Positions 22,201 through 31,176 of a DNA stretch of 64,000 nucleotides are shown piece by piece (within the stretch, counting starts at the first letter, position 1; the number at the start of each line of letters is the position of its first letter). The stretch comes from Paenibacillus sp. GSMTC-2017 (lineage in GTDB: Bacteria; Bacillota; Bacilli; Paenibacillales; Paenibacillaceae): contig NZ_JAECMT010000001.1 in the NCBI RefSeq assembly GCF_016019935.1, positions 124,022 to 188,021 of the forward strand, in the 5' to 3' direction. The position numbers and the translations under genes are program-made. A model generated the notes under the pieces. That model saw nothing but the letters and a program-made list of their open reading frames with translations. It was not told where the DNA came from and did not search any database.

Positions 22201-22617
22201 CTAGTCAGGGCTTTAGGCATCCCCACGGCAACTCAGCCAGCAGCATTTTCTGATATTACCGAGCAATGGTACGAAACTGCGGTTTCCTCCGCAGCAGCAG
22301 TCGGATTGGTAACTGGATACGAAGACGGTAACTTCCGACCGAATGATTTTGTTACAAGGGAAGAACTGGCGGTCATCCTTGCGAGAGCGATCGCATACGA
22401 TAGCGGCTCTGCTTCTAATGTCCCTGAAATCGGTTCGGAGCTTCTGAACGATTCGAGTGAGGTATCGAACTGGGCTGCAGATGCGGTTCAGCAAATAATT
22501 ACTTACGGCATTGTTAAAGGTGACCATGAAGGTAACTTCAATCCGCAGCAAACCGCAACCCGTGCTGAAATGGCGATTATGCTAAGCAGATTGCTTGGAA
22601 AGCTTGGATATATTTAG
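19279..22617 (+). CDS. SLH-domain surface protein with MBG and Ig-like repeats
   Basis: 1112 residues. Signal peptide about 1-38, then a jelly-roll-like region ('LAQSFTAGKSGYLNQIDLYM') and Ig-like segments. Three MBG-type repeats lie at about 280-525 ('LTVTKAPLIVTAADQSRAYG' and relatives), then two atrophied-Ig domains at about 530-705 ('LTLPTTGANGSAITWASS'). Three S-layer homology motifs close the protein at about 935-982, 990-1040 and 1055-1112 (TRAE, TREE and TRAE signatures). SLH motifs bind pyruvylated secondary cell-wall polymer, so the protein coats the cell surface. No catalytic domain is seen; adhesion is inferred. It follows GGAGAGA at 19263. Confidence 0.92.
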   Translation: MIKNKLNYVGKTSWMIRFLLAFILTLVPILAAMPASVAAADTPDQTSGAGDPGSTYRANGLAQSFTAGKSGYLNQIDLYMVDYGSSGIVFTLSIYAGQSVSGTVLASATFGSSDVPYAPGGWLSVLFDQPLQIQAGQQYTMHLTSSIGDTPQTVWKLYSTNVYEGGRAYTASSWSDYDMGFTTFVGDSPRDYTTTLTVSPIIGTYGQSIMISTTLTTPEGPLANKRVNVFINGSAIGYLTTNSAGYASGNYSIRQAAGSYELKVAIAASHPYPAAEKTTTLTVNKASLTVTPNNATRPYGTTNDNFTMGFIGLMAWDTAASLGQPVYSTSADISSPIGSYDITASGLTSTKYTIIYSPGKLTVTKAPLIVTAADQSRAYGQINPSLNGTITGLVNGDAILASFSTPASVSSPVGAYPIVTALSDPEGKLSNYQVVIEDGELTVTKAALRVATDSVSRWVGKANPQLNGNLIGVVADDSITAKYESSATEDSAEGVYDITAQLLDPLNRLSNYMVITDTGKLTVYAAPKPVFAAGEIANNVKSNIVLPTVDASGRRIRWSSSDNSLLDATTGTVHQPAYSKGDSSVTLEAAVDANQTTYNIQYNLTIAAADMSDEEAIARDIALLAIGYAAGDDEKRVRSGLTLPTTGANGSAITWASSRTELINPTIGSVSRPSYEDGDQTVTLTATVKKGSKTDSIQFQLIVLRNNPLVVEPEQPQIVVGSEFPQLNFYIDFITENNQKERIKLTQSDVNAGLFEVVKNKAKGYFELRGETVHKLLQLNPSFVFQVTTTGGTMRLPISGLAAAADKQYAGKYADKLNFTIYAGEIEAAASLLTELTLRGAELLSDPVQFKIVMSNGDGTEIAINQLASKVEKRIAVAHSGADTIIAVWNEQLQQLQYIPIRNQNIGEQAYALLPVSSDGLYMKIVHRKTFADMQGHWARNEAEKLASMLIFEGKRDGAFDPNAGLTRAEIAALLVRALGIPTATQPAAFSDITEQWYETAVSSAAAVGLVTGYEDGNFRPNDFVTREELAVILARAIAYDSGSASNVPEIGSELLNDSSEVSNWAADAVQQIITYGIVKGDHEGNFNPQQTATRAEMAIMLSRLLGKLGYI

Positions 22618-22676
22618 AATAAATGCAGGTGAAAAAGTAAAGAGTCTATTCGAGTAGATCGGAATAAACTAATCAA

Positions 22677-22731
22677 AAACAGTGGCAGCCAGGGACCAAT
22701 TCATGAAGTCCTAATCTGCCACTGTTTTTTT
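22677..22731 (+). terminator. Terminator after the SLH protein gene
   Basis: AAACAGTGGCAG (22677-22688) with CTGCCACTGTTT (22716-22727), then a T run. Confidence 0.9.
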
Positions 22732-22811
22732 GAGATTAAAAAAGATCATCCCATTAGTACCATTTCATCAACACTTTCTACATATCTCTATACGATTGTC
22801 TAAGTATTTCT

Positions 22812-23153
22812 TCAAATAAATTGAAGGTAAATAGCTGAAACGTAAGTCCAAGCATTTGGTGTAACATAGAGTGTATACGTATCGTAAGGAAGATTGTTTA
22901 AACTACCGGTGGAAGGTCCGCCAATCGACGAAGAAAACACAGTAACGCCAGCGCTATTTTTTACGTGATACTGATACCACAGAACTGGCCCATGTTCAGG
23001 AGGGCCGTCGCTCTGGGCATCAATATGAATGGCCAATCTCCCTTGGCCTGTAATAGATTTTGAATAAGCAGATGCAGAAACTGATGTTAAAGGTATAATG
23101 GCAAAGATTAATGCTAGGAGCAACATAACTGGCACTATTTTTTTCTTCATCAT
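22812..23153 (-). CDS. Small secreted protein, unknown
   Basis: 113 residues. Clear signal peptide (MMKKK, hydrophobic core, ending SVSASA near 27). The mature part is Gly/Ser/aromatic-rich with a beta-like pattern ('LPYDTYTLYVTPNAWTYVSA'). No recognised family. Convergent with the SLH gene. Confidence 0.7.
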   Translation of the reverse strand: MMKKKIVPVMLLLALIFAIIPLTSVSASAYSKSITGQGRLAIHIDAQSDGPPEHGPVLWYQYHVKNSAGVTVFSSSIGGPSTGSLNNLPYDTYTLYVTPNAWTYVSAIYLQFI

Positions 23154-23735
23154 CTCACAACCCTTTTCATATGAATTTTGGAATCCCTACAATACTTCCT
23201 AAAGCATTAAACCACTTTTCTGCCGCATTCCTCCTATCCTGGAAGTTATAAACAAGATAACATGTTAAATCTTCTGAAGAGAATAGTACAAATCTATCAT
23301 TTATAGACTCAATAATTAACATATTTCAATAGCATATAGTAGAGGCGAATCATTATAATAGTGCTATTTAATCCAACAAATGATATTTTTCTATTAAAAT
23401 TGACATAGCTTTTATAGACAGAGGCTCTTACGCCGAATCCCAAAATCCGTTTTTATAATGAATTGTCGGATGATAAGAAAGTGAGTCGATTAAATACCCC
23501 ATGAATCGAGTTTTTTTGTTTTAAACGATTACCGATTTACAATTCTCATCCGCACAAGCTTATGTAATTGCAGTGATTGTTAACCTTACTGGCAGATTAT
23601 ACAGTGAACGCCATCACACGAAGTAGATGGCGCTTTTCGAAACATGTATGAACTCTTTCACTCCGGTTCCTTTAATTTGTATCATTTTTCTCCGAATGAG
23701 AGGCCGAAAACGAAAAAGGCAGTTGCGAGAGATCA
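23154..23735. other. Intergenic, no gene recognised
   Basis: 582 bp. Contains the promoter side of the small secreted protein gene and two hairpins: a weak one with T7 near 23483-23519, and CGCCATC...GATGGCG at about 23609-23634 followed by CTTTT. No supportable ORF. Confidence 0.35.
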
Positions 23736-24278
23736 TTATCGTGTCAAGTCCATGATTACCGGAGTTATATGCGCTTCAATTAGACTTGCGGCAATCAGCA
23801 TAACCGTTACCACAGCAAACAAAGCAGCACTTTGTCTAGCTTCCTTTCGCCATTGAATCTTTTCCCGTAGCTTGATCGCCCGTGCAAAGAAGCCTAGCGG
23901 TCGCAACCCAATTGCTCCCGCTAACAGCAAGGCTGGAATTTCCAAAATGCCGTGTGGAAGCAGTCCGGCCAAAAGGGTCGGATAGGAATGAACTGCCGCA
24001 GACAGCATGATAATAAATCCGATCATAATCCCGTTAAACAGCAGCATGATAATAGTAGGAATAGAAAGCAGAATGCCAGTGCCTGCTATAAGGAGAGCTA
24101 CTGCGATATTATTAAGAGCAAGGTTATACCATGCGATATCCTGACCTGGACGATAGTACAAATCTGGGTGTATGTTCACAAAGCTCCCTAGTAGAACTCC
24201 CATAAACAAACCGCTGGAGAACAGTATGCTGGAAAGTAGCAGTCGGTTTTTTTCTTGTATCCACAATTTTTTTAGCAT
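23736..24278 (-). CDS. SpoIIM-like (DUF95) membrane protein
   Basis: 180 residues with about four to five TM helices. The signature 'NNIAVALLIAGTGIL', 'LFNGIMIGFIIM' and 'LLPHGILEIPALLLAGAIGL' is that of the SpoIIM/DUF95 family. In sporulating Bacillales SpoIIM helps organise the SpoIID/P/M septal peptidoglycan machine during engulfment. This copy is isolated from spo genes, so it could be a paralogue. Minus-strand AGAGGTGAG precedes the ATG at 24278. Confidence 0.85.
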   Translation of the reverse strand: MLKKLWIQEKNRLLLSSILFSSGLFMGVLLGSFVNIHPDLYYRPGQDIAWYNLALNNIAVALLIAGTGILLSIPTIIMLLFNGIMIGFIIMLSAAVHSYPTLLAGLLPHGILEIPALLLAGAIGLRPLGFFARAIKLREKIQWRKEARQSAALFAVVTVMLIAASLIEAHITPVIMDLTR

Positions 24279-24341
24279 CTAACTCACCTCTTTCACCTGA
24301 ACTTTCAGAACAGGAGGATATCAGCCTACATAAAACATAGG

Positions 24342-24376
24342 AAAAGTGTATCTACCGCTAGCGCAGATACACTTTT
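24342..24376 (-). terminator. Terminator of the 55-residue microprotein gene
   Basis: Perfect 12-bp inverted repeat AAAAGTGTATCT (24342-24353) / AGATACACTTTT (24365-24376), nine bases beyond the gene end. Confidence 0.8.
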
Positions 24377-24384
24377 GTTCATCC

Positions 24385-24552
24385 TTACAAAGCAACAGCG
24401 ACATCAATCAAACCAAGGTTAATTAGGCTAAGCAGAAGTCCCCTGATTGGTTCAAGCTGCGGTGGGAGTGTACCGGTTTCTATCAAGTTCCGAATAATTT
24501 CTAAGGCAATTGAAAGATCCACACCCAACACTTGCGCTACGTCTATCCACAT
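24385..24552 (-). CDS. 55-residue hydrophobic microprotein
   Basis: A short frame with gene-like signals: minus-strand AAGGAGGTGATG immediately before ATG 24552, 55 codons, and a perfect terminator directly after the TAA. The sequence starts 'MWIDVAQVLGVDLSIALEII', has 'TGTLPPQLEPIRGL', and ends in an amphipathic Leu/Ile stretch 'LLSLINLGLIDVAVAL'. No cysteines, no signal peptide, net acidic. Function unknown; a membrane-surface peptide is one possibility. A tandem 21-bp repeat lies upstream at 24623-24665. Confidence 0.65.
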   Translation of the reverse strand: MWIDVAQVLGVDLSIALEIIRNLIETGTLPPQLEPIRGLLLSLINLGLIDVAVAL

Positions 24553-24622
24553 ATTACATCACCTCCTTCTCCTAACATTCTTCATGCTATGTAAAAATGA
24601 TAGAAAGGTTCACAATTTGATA

Positions 24623-24665
24623 GAGATGTCTGATAGATTCGAGTGAGATGTCTGATAGATTTGAG
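24623..24665. repeat. Tandem 21-bp repeat, possible operator
   Basis: GAGATGTCTGATAGATT(C/T)GAG occurs at 24623-24643 and 24645-24665, one difference, 22-bp period (two helical turns). It lies 71-113 bp upstream of the microprotein start and about 400 bp upstream of the AraC gene. Confidence 0.75.
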
Positions 24666-25066
24666 AAAAAACAAGTAGTTGAATAATACACAAAGGGGAG
24701 GTGATGCAACGATATCCTGCTCTTTTTAATAAACTTACAGACAGGATAGTTGTATGAAAATGTTGAAATCATTTACTGCACAACAAATAAAAGGAGGTCA
24801 TTAAGTAACTGCTGAAATCAAAAACAAGTTGAAGATAGCAGAATCAATTGCGAAGACTTATTTTCCAATTGGGTAGAAAGCTATACAGATTCAGCAGTAA
24901 GACTTATGGAATGAAATTAGTAGACGAATCTTATTCCACTAATCATTCACACCAGATTTTTCTTAAGTTTACTGAGCCGAAATATACCCTACAAGATGGT
25001 GCACTAGATGTCGGGAAGGGGATAACCTTCTTTGTTATGCTTGGAGTAACGAGAGGAGGCGATATC

Positions 25067-25936
25067 ATGGATATGCTGGCGCAACTTAACAGAGCTTTAA
25101 CCTATATTGAGGAGAATCTTACTGATCGTGTGGACTATCAGGAGGCAGCGAAAATTGCCTGTTGTTCAGAATATCATTTTACTCGGATGTTCTCATTTCT
25201 TGCAGGCGTCACTCTGTCGGAATACATCCGCCGAAGACGCCTAACTTTAGCAGCACTCGAGCTAAGTCACAGTGACATCAAGATTATTGATGCTGCGATG
25301 AAGTACGGATACACTTCCCCGGATTCCTTTACTAGAGCTTTCCAAAGCATACATGGAATTACTCCTTCGGAAGCCCGTATTCATGGAAAGTCCCTAAAAG
25401 CCTTCCCTCGGATGACGTTTCAACTGACTATCAAAGGAGGAAGTGAAATGAACTATCGAATTGAAGACAAAGAGGCTTTTCGCATCGTGGGGATTAAAAA
25501 AAGAGTTCCCATCGTATTCCAAGGAGTGAATCCTGCAATTGCATCTATGTTTGAAGGACTCACTCCAGAAATGATTGATAAGATTAAAAGCTTTTCGAAT
25601 GTTCAACCTTCAGGACTAATTAGTGCTTCCACGAATTTTAGTGAAGGGCGGACTCAGGAGGAAGGAGAGCTCGATCATTACATCGGGGCGGCCACTACGA
25701 AAGATGGGGAGGGCTTCGCCCAATTGGAGGTGCAGGCTTCTACATGGGCTGTATTCACAGCCGTCGGTCCTTTTCCCAGCGCACTTCAAGAGATTTGGGG
25801 ACGCATTTATTCCGAATGGTTTCCGTCCGCGGAATATGAAATTAACGAAGGACCGGAAATACTTTGGAATGAGCACAAAGATGTAACAGCGCCACAATTT
25901 AAAAGTGAAATATGGATACCTATTATAAAGAAATGA
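25067..25936 (+). CDS. AraC-family regulator with GyrI-like effector-binding domain
   Basis: 289 residues. An N-terminal double HTH of the AraC type ('[20 protein letters not shown]', '[20 protein letters not shown]') is followed by a C-terminal effector-binding domain at about 130-289 that ends '[10 protein letters not shown]', as in Rob/GyrI proteins. ATG 25067 is preferred because GAGGAGGCGATATC precedes it; an in-frame TTG at 24848 adds 73 residues unlike any domain. Segment 24798-25060 has decayed coding texture but no identifiable gene. The effector is unknown. Confidence 0.88.
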   Translation: MDMLAQLNRALTYIEENLTDRVDYQEAAKIACCSEYHFTRMFSFLAGVTLSEYIRRRRLTLAALELSHSDIKIIDAAMKYGYTSPDSFTRAFQSIHGITPSEARIHGKSLKAFPRMTFQLTIKGGSEMNYRIEDKEAFRIVGIKKRVPIVFQGVNPAIASMFEGLTPEMIDKIKSFSNVQPSGLISASTNFSEGRTQEEGELDHYIGAATTKDGEGFAQLEVQASTWAVFTAVGPFPSALQEIWGRIYSEWFPSAEYEINEGPEILWNEHKDVTAPQFKSEIWIPIIKK

Positions 25937-25993
25937 GCAACGTTTGTTAAAGTACTGGAGAACGATTGCTCTATGAAAACAAGAAAATATAAT

Positions 25994-26046
25994 AAAAAAG
26001 CGGCGTCTTAGTACTTGTAATCATGTCCTAAAATGCCGCTTTTTTA
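25994..26046 (+). terminator. Terminator after the AraC gene
   Basis: AAAAAAGCGGC...GCCGCTTTTTT stem enclosing about 30 bases. Confidence 0.75.
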
Positions 26047-26239
26047 AAACTATCATTTTCTGATAGTAGCTACAACTAGATTGTTCTATTACTTATTAAT
26101 TCAATTACTTAAGTCAAATCAATTAACGATTATTCGTCCTTACATCACACATATTTACTATTTTTTGGTGGATATTCGCTCTAGCATATGTTACTATATT
26201 TGTGTAAAAAAACTATTTTATATCAAGAGGAGGTAACAC

Positions 26240-26983
26240 ATGAAGAAGTTTTGGTCATTTTGTTTAGTTGGAGTTTTATCATTTGGTTTGATAGGAAGCA
26301 CAATATCAGCCAAACAAGTAGTGAAGAGCGGATCGATCGTTCCCAATGGTTTTGAAATTGTTAAGACCTATAAAGCATTTGAGCCATTAAGCAAACAAAA
26401 TATGAAGCAGCTCGGACTTCCTGATCAAAAAATTGAACCACAAGTAACAAGTAATAGTGCCAACGAAAAGATTGAATTTGAAACATTAGAAAATGAAACA
26501 AGACCTGTACATGATTTGAGGAATAAGCTAACAGGAGAAATTGTAACTCAATATGAGTCAAATGTTGTTGTTTTAGCATCTTCAGCCACCTATTCTACAA
26601 ATGGTAGTGATTCGACTTTATCTGTTAGAGCATACGGAACTCTTTTTTATATATTTAGCGGTAGTGTTGATGAATATGCTCATCTTGATAAAGTCAGCTG
26701 GCGTTACGAAATCTCTGACAATAACGCTAGAATCGTAAATAAGACTCATAAATTCGTGCAAAGTGGTGCCTATGGAGGGCGCGCTGTTAATCAAAATAAA
26801 ACTTTAAACCCAACAGCTACATCAGGTACTGATCTTGTAAGAGACTGGGGCTGGAGTCCTGTTGATACATTAGCTGGGTACTGGAAGTTGGGAGTTGAAA
26901 TGAACGCTACAATTGGTAGAACGAACAATTCTAGTACTTGGACTATGCAAATTCTAGTTTTTAGATCTTCTGCTCTTCCATGA
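26240..26983 (+). CDS. Secreted protein, unknown family
   Basis: 247 residues. Signal peptide 1-24 ending 'TISAKQ'. The central region is polar ('LPDQKIEPQVTSNSANEKIE'). The C-terminal half is beta-rich with a repeated 'SW.YEISDNNARIVNKTHKF' and 'WGWSPVDTLAGYWKLG' pattern. GAGGAGG at 26228 precedes the ATG. No homologue recognised. Followed by a hairpin terminator. Confidence 0.75.
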   Translation: MKKFWSFCLVGVLSFGLIGSTISAKQVVKSGSIVPNGFEIVKTYKAFEPLSKQNMKQLGLPDQKIEPQVTSNSANEKIEFETLENETRPVHDLRNKLTGEIVTQYESNVVVLASSATYSTNGSDSTLSVRAYGTLFYIFSGSVDEYAHLDKVSWRYEISDNNARIVNKTHKFVQSGAYGGRAVNQNKTLNPTATSGTDLVRDWGWSPVDTLAGYWKLGVEMNATIGRTNNSSTWTMQILVFRSSALP

Positions 26984-27032
26984 GCAGGTAAATGAAGACC
27001 GTTTCATATGAAAGCAGTGTGAGAATTAAGGG

Positions 27033-27060
27033 AAGGCGCTCTTTAAAAGGGCGTCTTTTT
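27033..27060 (+). terminator. Terminator after the secreted protein gene
   Basis: AAGGCGCTC pairs with GGGCGTCTT (two G-U pairs), then T5. Confidence 0.65.
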
Positions 27061-27180
27061 CATTCTGTCATTGCATCTACCACATGCAATGCCTACTTGT
27101 AATAACCTCCATTCTTAAGAGAACGTATAAAGTGTAAGTTTGTAATTAATAAGAACAGATGATACTGTTAAGATATAAAA

Positions 27181-27193
27181 CCAACTTAGTTGG
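27181..27193 (+). promoter_or_regulatory. Palindrome upstream of cysteine synthase
   Basis: CCAACTTAGTTGG is a perfect odd palindrome 28 bp before the start codon, placed where an operator could block transcription or ribosome access. The binding protein is unknown. Confidence 0.35.
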
Positions 27194-27221
27194 AATTATT
27201 TTTATTAGGAGGTTTTGCATT

Positions 27222-28157
27222 ATGTCTAAAATAGCGAAGAATCTAACCGATCTTATTGGAAATACTCCGTTACTAGAGCTCTCAAATTTCACAAAAAAGA
27301 ATCAGGTCCAATCTAAAATAATTGCTAAACTGGAATATTTCAACCCAGCTGGAAGCGTAAAAGATCGCATTGGTTTTGCTATGATAAAAGATGCTGAGGA
27401 AAAAGGACTTATTAATTCGGATTCCATAATTGTTGAACCTACGAGTGGCAACACAGGGGTTGGTTTAGCCTTTGCAGCTGCTGCACTTGGTTATAAGTTA
27501 ATTATTACTCTTCCTGAAAGTTTCAGCTTGGAACGTAGAAAACTTCTTATTGCCCTTGGTGCAGAATTAGTTCTTACCCCTGCAAATGAAGGAATGTCTG
27601 GTGCGATAGCCAAAGCAGTAGAAATAGCAGCAGGAATTCCTAACTCATTCATTCCGCAACAATTTACAAATCCAGCCAATCCCGACATTCATAAAAGAAC
27701 GACTGCAGAAGAAATTTGGAGGGATACAGATGGTGAGGTAGATATTTTCGTTGCTGGAGTTGGCACCGGAGGGACAATCTCAGGGGTCGGTGAAATTCTC
27801 AAAGATCGTAAACAATCAATTAAGATAATAGCTGTAGAACCTACAGATTCTCCAGTACTATCTGGAGGTAACAGAGGTTTACACAAAATTCAAGGAATCG
27901 GAGCTGGCTTTATTCCGGAAAACTTCAATAAAGAAGTAGTCGATGAGATTTTTCAAGTTAAAAACGAAGAAGCATTTGAGACTGCTCGTCAGCTCGCCAA
28001 GAGTGAGGGATTGCTCGTTGGCATTTCCTCAGGAGCTGCAGTCTTTGCCGCTGTCCAGCTTGCCAAAAGACAAGAAAATAAAGATAAAAATATAGTCGTT
28101 CTCCTACCGGATTCCGGAGAACGTTACTTATCGACAACATTATTTCCAGATGCTTAG
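27222..28157 (+). CDS. cysK: Cysteine synthase (O-acetylserine sulfhydrylase)
   Basis: 311 residues, fold-type II PLP enzyme making L-cysteine from O-acetylserine and sulfide. PLP Lys is K47 in '[11 protein letters not shown]'. '[11 protein letters not shown]' binds substrate, '[13 protein letters not shown]' binds PLP phosphate, and '[11 protein letters not shown]' and '[14 protein letters not shown]' close the active site. Length and motifs are normal for CysK. ATG 27222 follows TTAGGAGG at 27206-27213; an in-frame upstream start at 27159 lacks a ribosome site. Single gene with its own terminator. Confidence 0.95.
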   Translation: MSKIAKNLTDLIGNTPLLELSNFTKKNQVQSKIIAKLEYFNPAGSVKDRIGFAMIKDAEEKGLINSDSIIVEPTSGNTGVGLAFAAAALGYKLIITLPESFSLERRKLLIALGAELVLTPANEGMSGAIAKAVEIAAGIPNSFIPQQFTNPANPDIHKRTTAEEIWRDTDGEVDIFVAGVGTGGTISGVGEILKDRKQSIKIIAVEPTDSPVLSGGNRGLHKIQGIGAGFIPENFNKEVVDEIFQVKNEEAFETARQLAKSEGLLVGISSGAAVFAAVQLAKRQENKDKNIVVLLPDSGERYLSTTLFPDA

Positions 28158-28227
28158 ATTACACCATTGCAATCCACTTTAATGATGGTATTCTATAAAA
28201 TCAAAAGTTGTTCGTTCGCCCATCTGA

Positions 28228-28270
28228 AGCTGATTGACTGAACTTGATGTTCAGCGCAATCGGCTTTTTT
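28228..28270 (+). terminator. Terminator after cysK
   Basis: AGCTGATTG (28228-28236) with CAATCGGCT (28257-28265), inner stem CTGAAC/GTTCAG, then T6. Confidence 0.85.
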
Positions 28271-28315
28271 GCGTGAGAGGAGACAGTTATATGATTAAAA
28301 CGATCGACAATTACA

Positions 28316-28344
28316 TTAACATATGTTACAGTTAACCTATGTTA
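28316..28344 (+). promoter_or_regulatory. Two tandem palindromic operators upstream of the PadR gene
   Basis: TTAACATATGTTA at 28316-28328 contains the perfect palindrome TAACATATGTTA. TTAACCTATGTTA at 28332-28344 repeats it with one change, 16 bp downstream. The pair ends 19 bp before the start codon. PadR proteins bind such ATGT/ACAT dyads and commonly autoregulate. Confidence 0.7.
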
Positions 28345-28363
28345 AATATAACGAGGTGTAATT

Positions 28364-29281
28364 ATGTCAATTCAATTAGCAATATTAGGCATACTCAGTT
28401 GGAAGTCCTCAACAGGATATGAACTAAAAAAGATTTTTGAGGATTCCTCCTTTATGTATTGGTCTGGTAATAATAATCAAATTTATAAAGCATTAATGAG
28501 TATGGAAAATGAAGATTATGTTACTAGTGAAGTGGTTCATCAGGATAACTCTCCTTCAAAAAAAGTATATGCCATAACAGAAGAAGGACTTAAAGAACTA
28601 AAAAAATGGCTTGTATCATCTACAGAAGCTCCTGAGATAAAAAAATTATTTTTGGTGCAGCTTGCATGGTCAAATATGTTAAGTAATCAAGAATTAAATG
28701 AGTTACTCTCAAATTATGAAAATGAAATCAAACTGCAATTGATTATGCAAAATGAAAAATACAAACGTGCACTTCATTCACCGAATAGAAGTACTAGAGA
28801 AAGTTTAGTATGGGAAATGATTTCAGAAAATATTATATCAACCTATAATAATGAACTTAATTGGGTACGTGAAACCCGTCAGAAGTTATTTGAAAATGAG
28901 GTCATGGAGGAAAAAGACAAAATGAACTATCAAATTAGAGAACTAGAGAGTACAAAATATATTGAACTCATTTCTACTACTGATCCTTTAAGTACAGAAA
29001 ACGATGCTCTTGATCTAGTAGCTTTATGCTGGGAACATGAGACAAATGCGCTTATGATTCACTATGTTGCTTTATCAGAAGACTTCTTCAAACTTAGAAC
29101 CAAATTAGCCGGAAATATGATTCAGAAATTTATAAACTATGGTATTAAAGTTGCTGCAATTATTCCGCAGGAGACAATTCAAAAAGGCAGATTTAAAGAA
29201 ATGGCTATGGAAATGAACAAAGGCAATCATTTTAGAATGTATGAAAGTAACGAAGAAGCCGAAAAATGGCTTCTGAAATAG
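28364..29281 (+). CDS. PadR-family regulator fused to a DUF4180 domain
   Basis: 305 residues. The N-terminal PadR winged helix has 'AILGILSWKSSTGYELKKIF', the wing 'KKVYAITEEGLKELKKWL', and a coiled PadR C-terminal arm to about 185. The C-terminal part (about 190-305) matches DUF4180: 'DALDLVALCWEHETNALMIH', 'ALSEDFFKLRTKLAGNMIQK', 'NEEAEKWLL'. DUF4180 usually occurs as a separate small protein of unknown role; here it is fused, suggesting a ligand- or partner-binding module. An alpha/beta hydrolase gene starts 18 bases after the stop. GAGGTG precedes the ATG. Confidence 0.85.
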   Translation: MSIQLAILGILSWKSSTGYELKKIFEDSSFMYWSGNNNQIYKALMSMENEDYVTSEVVHQDNSPSKKVYAITEEGLKELKKWLVSSTEAPEIKKLFLVQLAWSNMLSNQELNELLSNYENEIKLQLIMQNEKYKRALHSPNRSTRESLVWEMISENIISTYNNELNWVRETRQKLFENEVMEEKDKMNYQIRELESTKYIELISTTDPLSTENDALDLVALCWEHETNALMIHYVALSEDFFKLRTKLAGNMIQKFINYGIKVAAIIPQETIQKGRFKEMAMEMNKGNHFRMYESNEEAEKWLLK

Positions 29282-29299
29282 AAAGAAAGGTGAGTGGAA

Positions 29300-30157
29300 A
29301 TGGGGAAAATATATAAGTCAGAAATAGGCAAAAGAGAAGTTTTAGGACAGTACCGAAAAATACTCGCTAACTGGCCAGTGGAAAATGACCAATACGAAAT
29401 TGAAACAAGTTTTGGACCAACTTTTGTTATAGAGTCTGGATCAAAGGACAATCCCCCACTAATTCTCCTGCATGGAAGTGTGTCGAATTCTTACACCTGG
29501 CTCGGCGATGTAGTTGCTCTTTCTAAAACATACAATGTCTATGCAATTGATATTATTGGAGAAGCAGGATTATCGGCGCCAAGCCGACCAAGCTACAAAA
29601 GTGGGGCATATGCTTTATGGTTGAACGAAACAATAACTGCACTTAGATTAAGTACCTGTTCAATTGTAGCTATGTCATTAGGCGGCTGGATGGCATTGAG
29701 TTTCGCCACCAGCTATCCGGATAAAGTTAGTAATTTGGTTTTGCTTTGCCCTGGAGGGCTTGCACATGAAAAATCCAGTTTCCTATGGAAAGCCATTTTT
29801 TTCTCCCTACTAGGAAAATGGGGTCAGATTCAAACACTCAAATTAGTGGGTGTTAATATCTCTTCATCATCGTTATCCGGATTGGGAGAAGATCTTGCAT
29901 TCGCATCACTTACGTTCAAATATTTCAAACCACGAACGGCCAAGATGCCACCATTTAGTGATCATTCACTTGCTCAATTAACTATGCCGATTTTAATGCT
30001 TTTTGGTGATTCTGATCAATTAATACCTGCAAGTAAGTCTATTAAACGACTTAAACAATTTGCACAACACGCTAGCATCGAGATGCTGCCTGATACGGGC
30101 CATTTAATTATCAACCAAGCAGATCGGATACTTAAATTTTTGAACTCAAAAATTTAA
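29300..30157 (+). CDS. Alpha/beta hydrolase co-transcribed with PadR
   Basis: 285 residues. 'LILLHGSVSNSYTWLGDV' (oxyanion loop), 'SIVAMSLGGWMAL' (nucleophile Ser), 'LMLFGDSDQLIPA' (Asp) and 'LPDTGHLII' (His) form a complete triad in the MhpC/BioH-like group. ATG 29300 sits after AAAGGTGAG. It lies 18 bp behind the PadR gene in the same operon, so its expression is probably repressed by PadR and relieved by its substrate. Substrate unknown. Confidence 0.88.
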   Translation: MGKIYKSEIGKREVLGQYRKILANWPVENDQYEIETSFGPTFVIESGSKDNPPLILLHGSVSNSYTWLGDVVALSKTYNVYAIDIIGEAGLSAPSRPSYKSGAYALWLNETITALRLSTCSIVAMSLGGWMALSFATSYPDKVSNLVLLCPGGLAHEKSSFLWKAIFFSLLGKWGQIQTLKLVGVNISSSSLSGLGEDLAFASLTFKYFKPRTAKMPPFSDHSLAQLTMPILMLFGDSDQLIPASKSIKRLKQFAQHASIEMLPDTGHLIINQADRILKFLNSKI

Positions 30158-30263
30158 GGAGGATTAAAGTTACAGTGTACGATCTTTTAGATGTATGTTA
30201 TATGGAAAATCTTTTAATCACTGATTGGGAAGTAACATTAAAAGACGTATACTGTATCTGAAA

Positions 30264-30901
30264 CTATAGTTTTCTTGCTTTAATTACAAAAGTTACAGGA
30301 AGCATCTTTGCTTTTTTTGCAAAATCGCTGTTATTGCCCCTCGATCATATAATATCTTCATCCGTTTGTTCAATCATTTGCTCAATTACAAAATCCGCTT
30401 TTGCTAATGCATTCACATAGGTTGATAGTTTACGTTCTGATAATGTTAGTATACCTTCATCAAGAGATACCGAATACCAAGATTCATCGAAATAGCATTT
30501 TTCAAAAGTAAGCCTATTATTTTCTGCAACAACACATTTGTGTATAGGGTGAGACCAACTGAAAATAAATACGCCGTCTCTTTTGAGGTAAGAAGCGATC
30601 CGGCAAAAAAGTACCCTCAAGATCAGTGGTCCAGCCTATGGCATAAATAGAATATACAAAGTCAAAATAATCCACTGGTATGCAACAGTTCAGATGCCTT
30701 GCGTTCCCCCTAATATTGCAAGGATTGACCGTCCCCACAGCCTATCTCCAGTATCTTTTTCCCTGAGACATCGCCAAATAGCTGACATTTTTCTTCTGAG
30801 ACAAATGATTCATAAAAAGGAAGGACGATCGCTCTTAAGAAGTCATTTCCTTGTGTATCCCAATAGAAGCTGTTTGTTTTTTAAACAAAATTTTTGTCCA
30901 T
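30264..30901 (-). pseudogene. SAM-dependent methyltransferase, heavily damaged
   Basis: Minus strand. ATG 30901 opens 'MDKNFV', stops at TAA (codon 7), then continues in frame with 'KTNSFYWDTQGNDFLRA' and SAM motif I 'KKILEIGCGDGQSLQY' before another stop. Motif II-like 'DYFDFVYSIYAIGWTTDLE' is in a second frame, and 'RIASYLKRDGVFIFSWSHPI' in a third to about 30345. An in-frame TGA is followed by 'KMLPVTFVIKARKL' and the final stop at 30264. At least two frameshifts, two nonsense codons and a probable internal deletion make this clearly non-functional. Upstream 30902-31176 holds no gene. Confidence 0.85.
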
Positions 30902-31176
30902 ATCGACGTCCTCTCTTAAAACAAATAATGAGCTTATCCGTATATCTCTACTTGTACGTTAACCAAATAAAAATAAAACATATTAAACACGAACACTTTG
31001 AGTTATAGATTCCAAATAATGTACCATTTTTCCACGAACAATTCCACCTAAAATATTCCAGTTAATATCCATTTGAAATCGTTTATTCAGTTCTCCTATT
31101 TGGCAGAACCAACGAATAGAGATGATGGGATATCTGCTACTGATCCAAACCCAGAATATTTGTGTGGAAAAAACTG

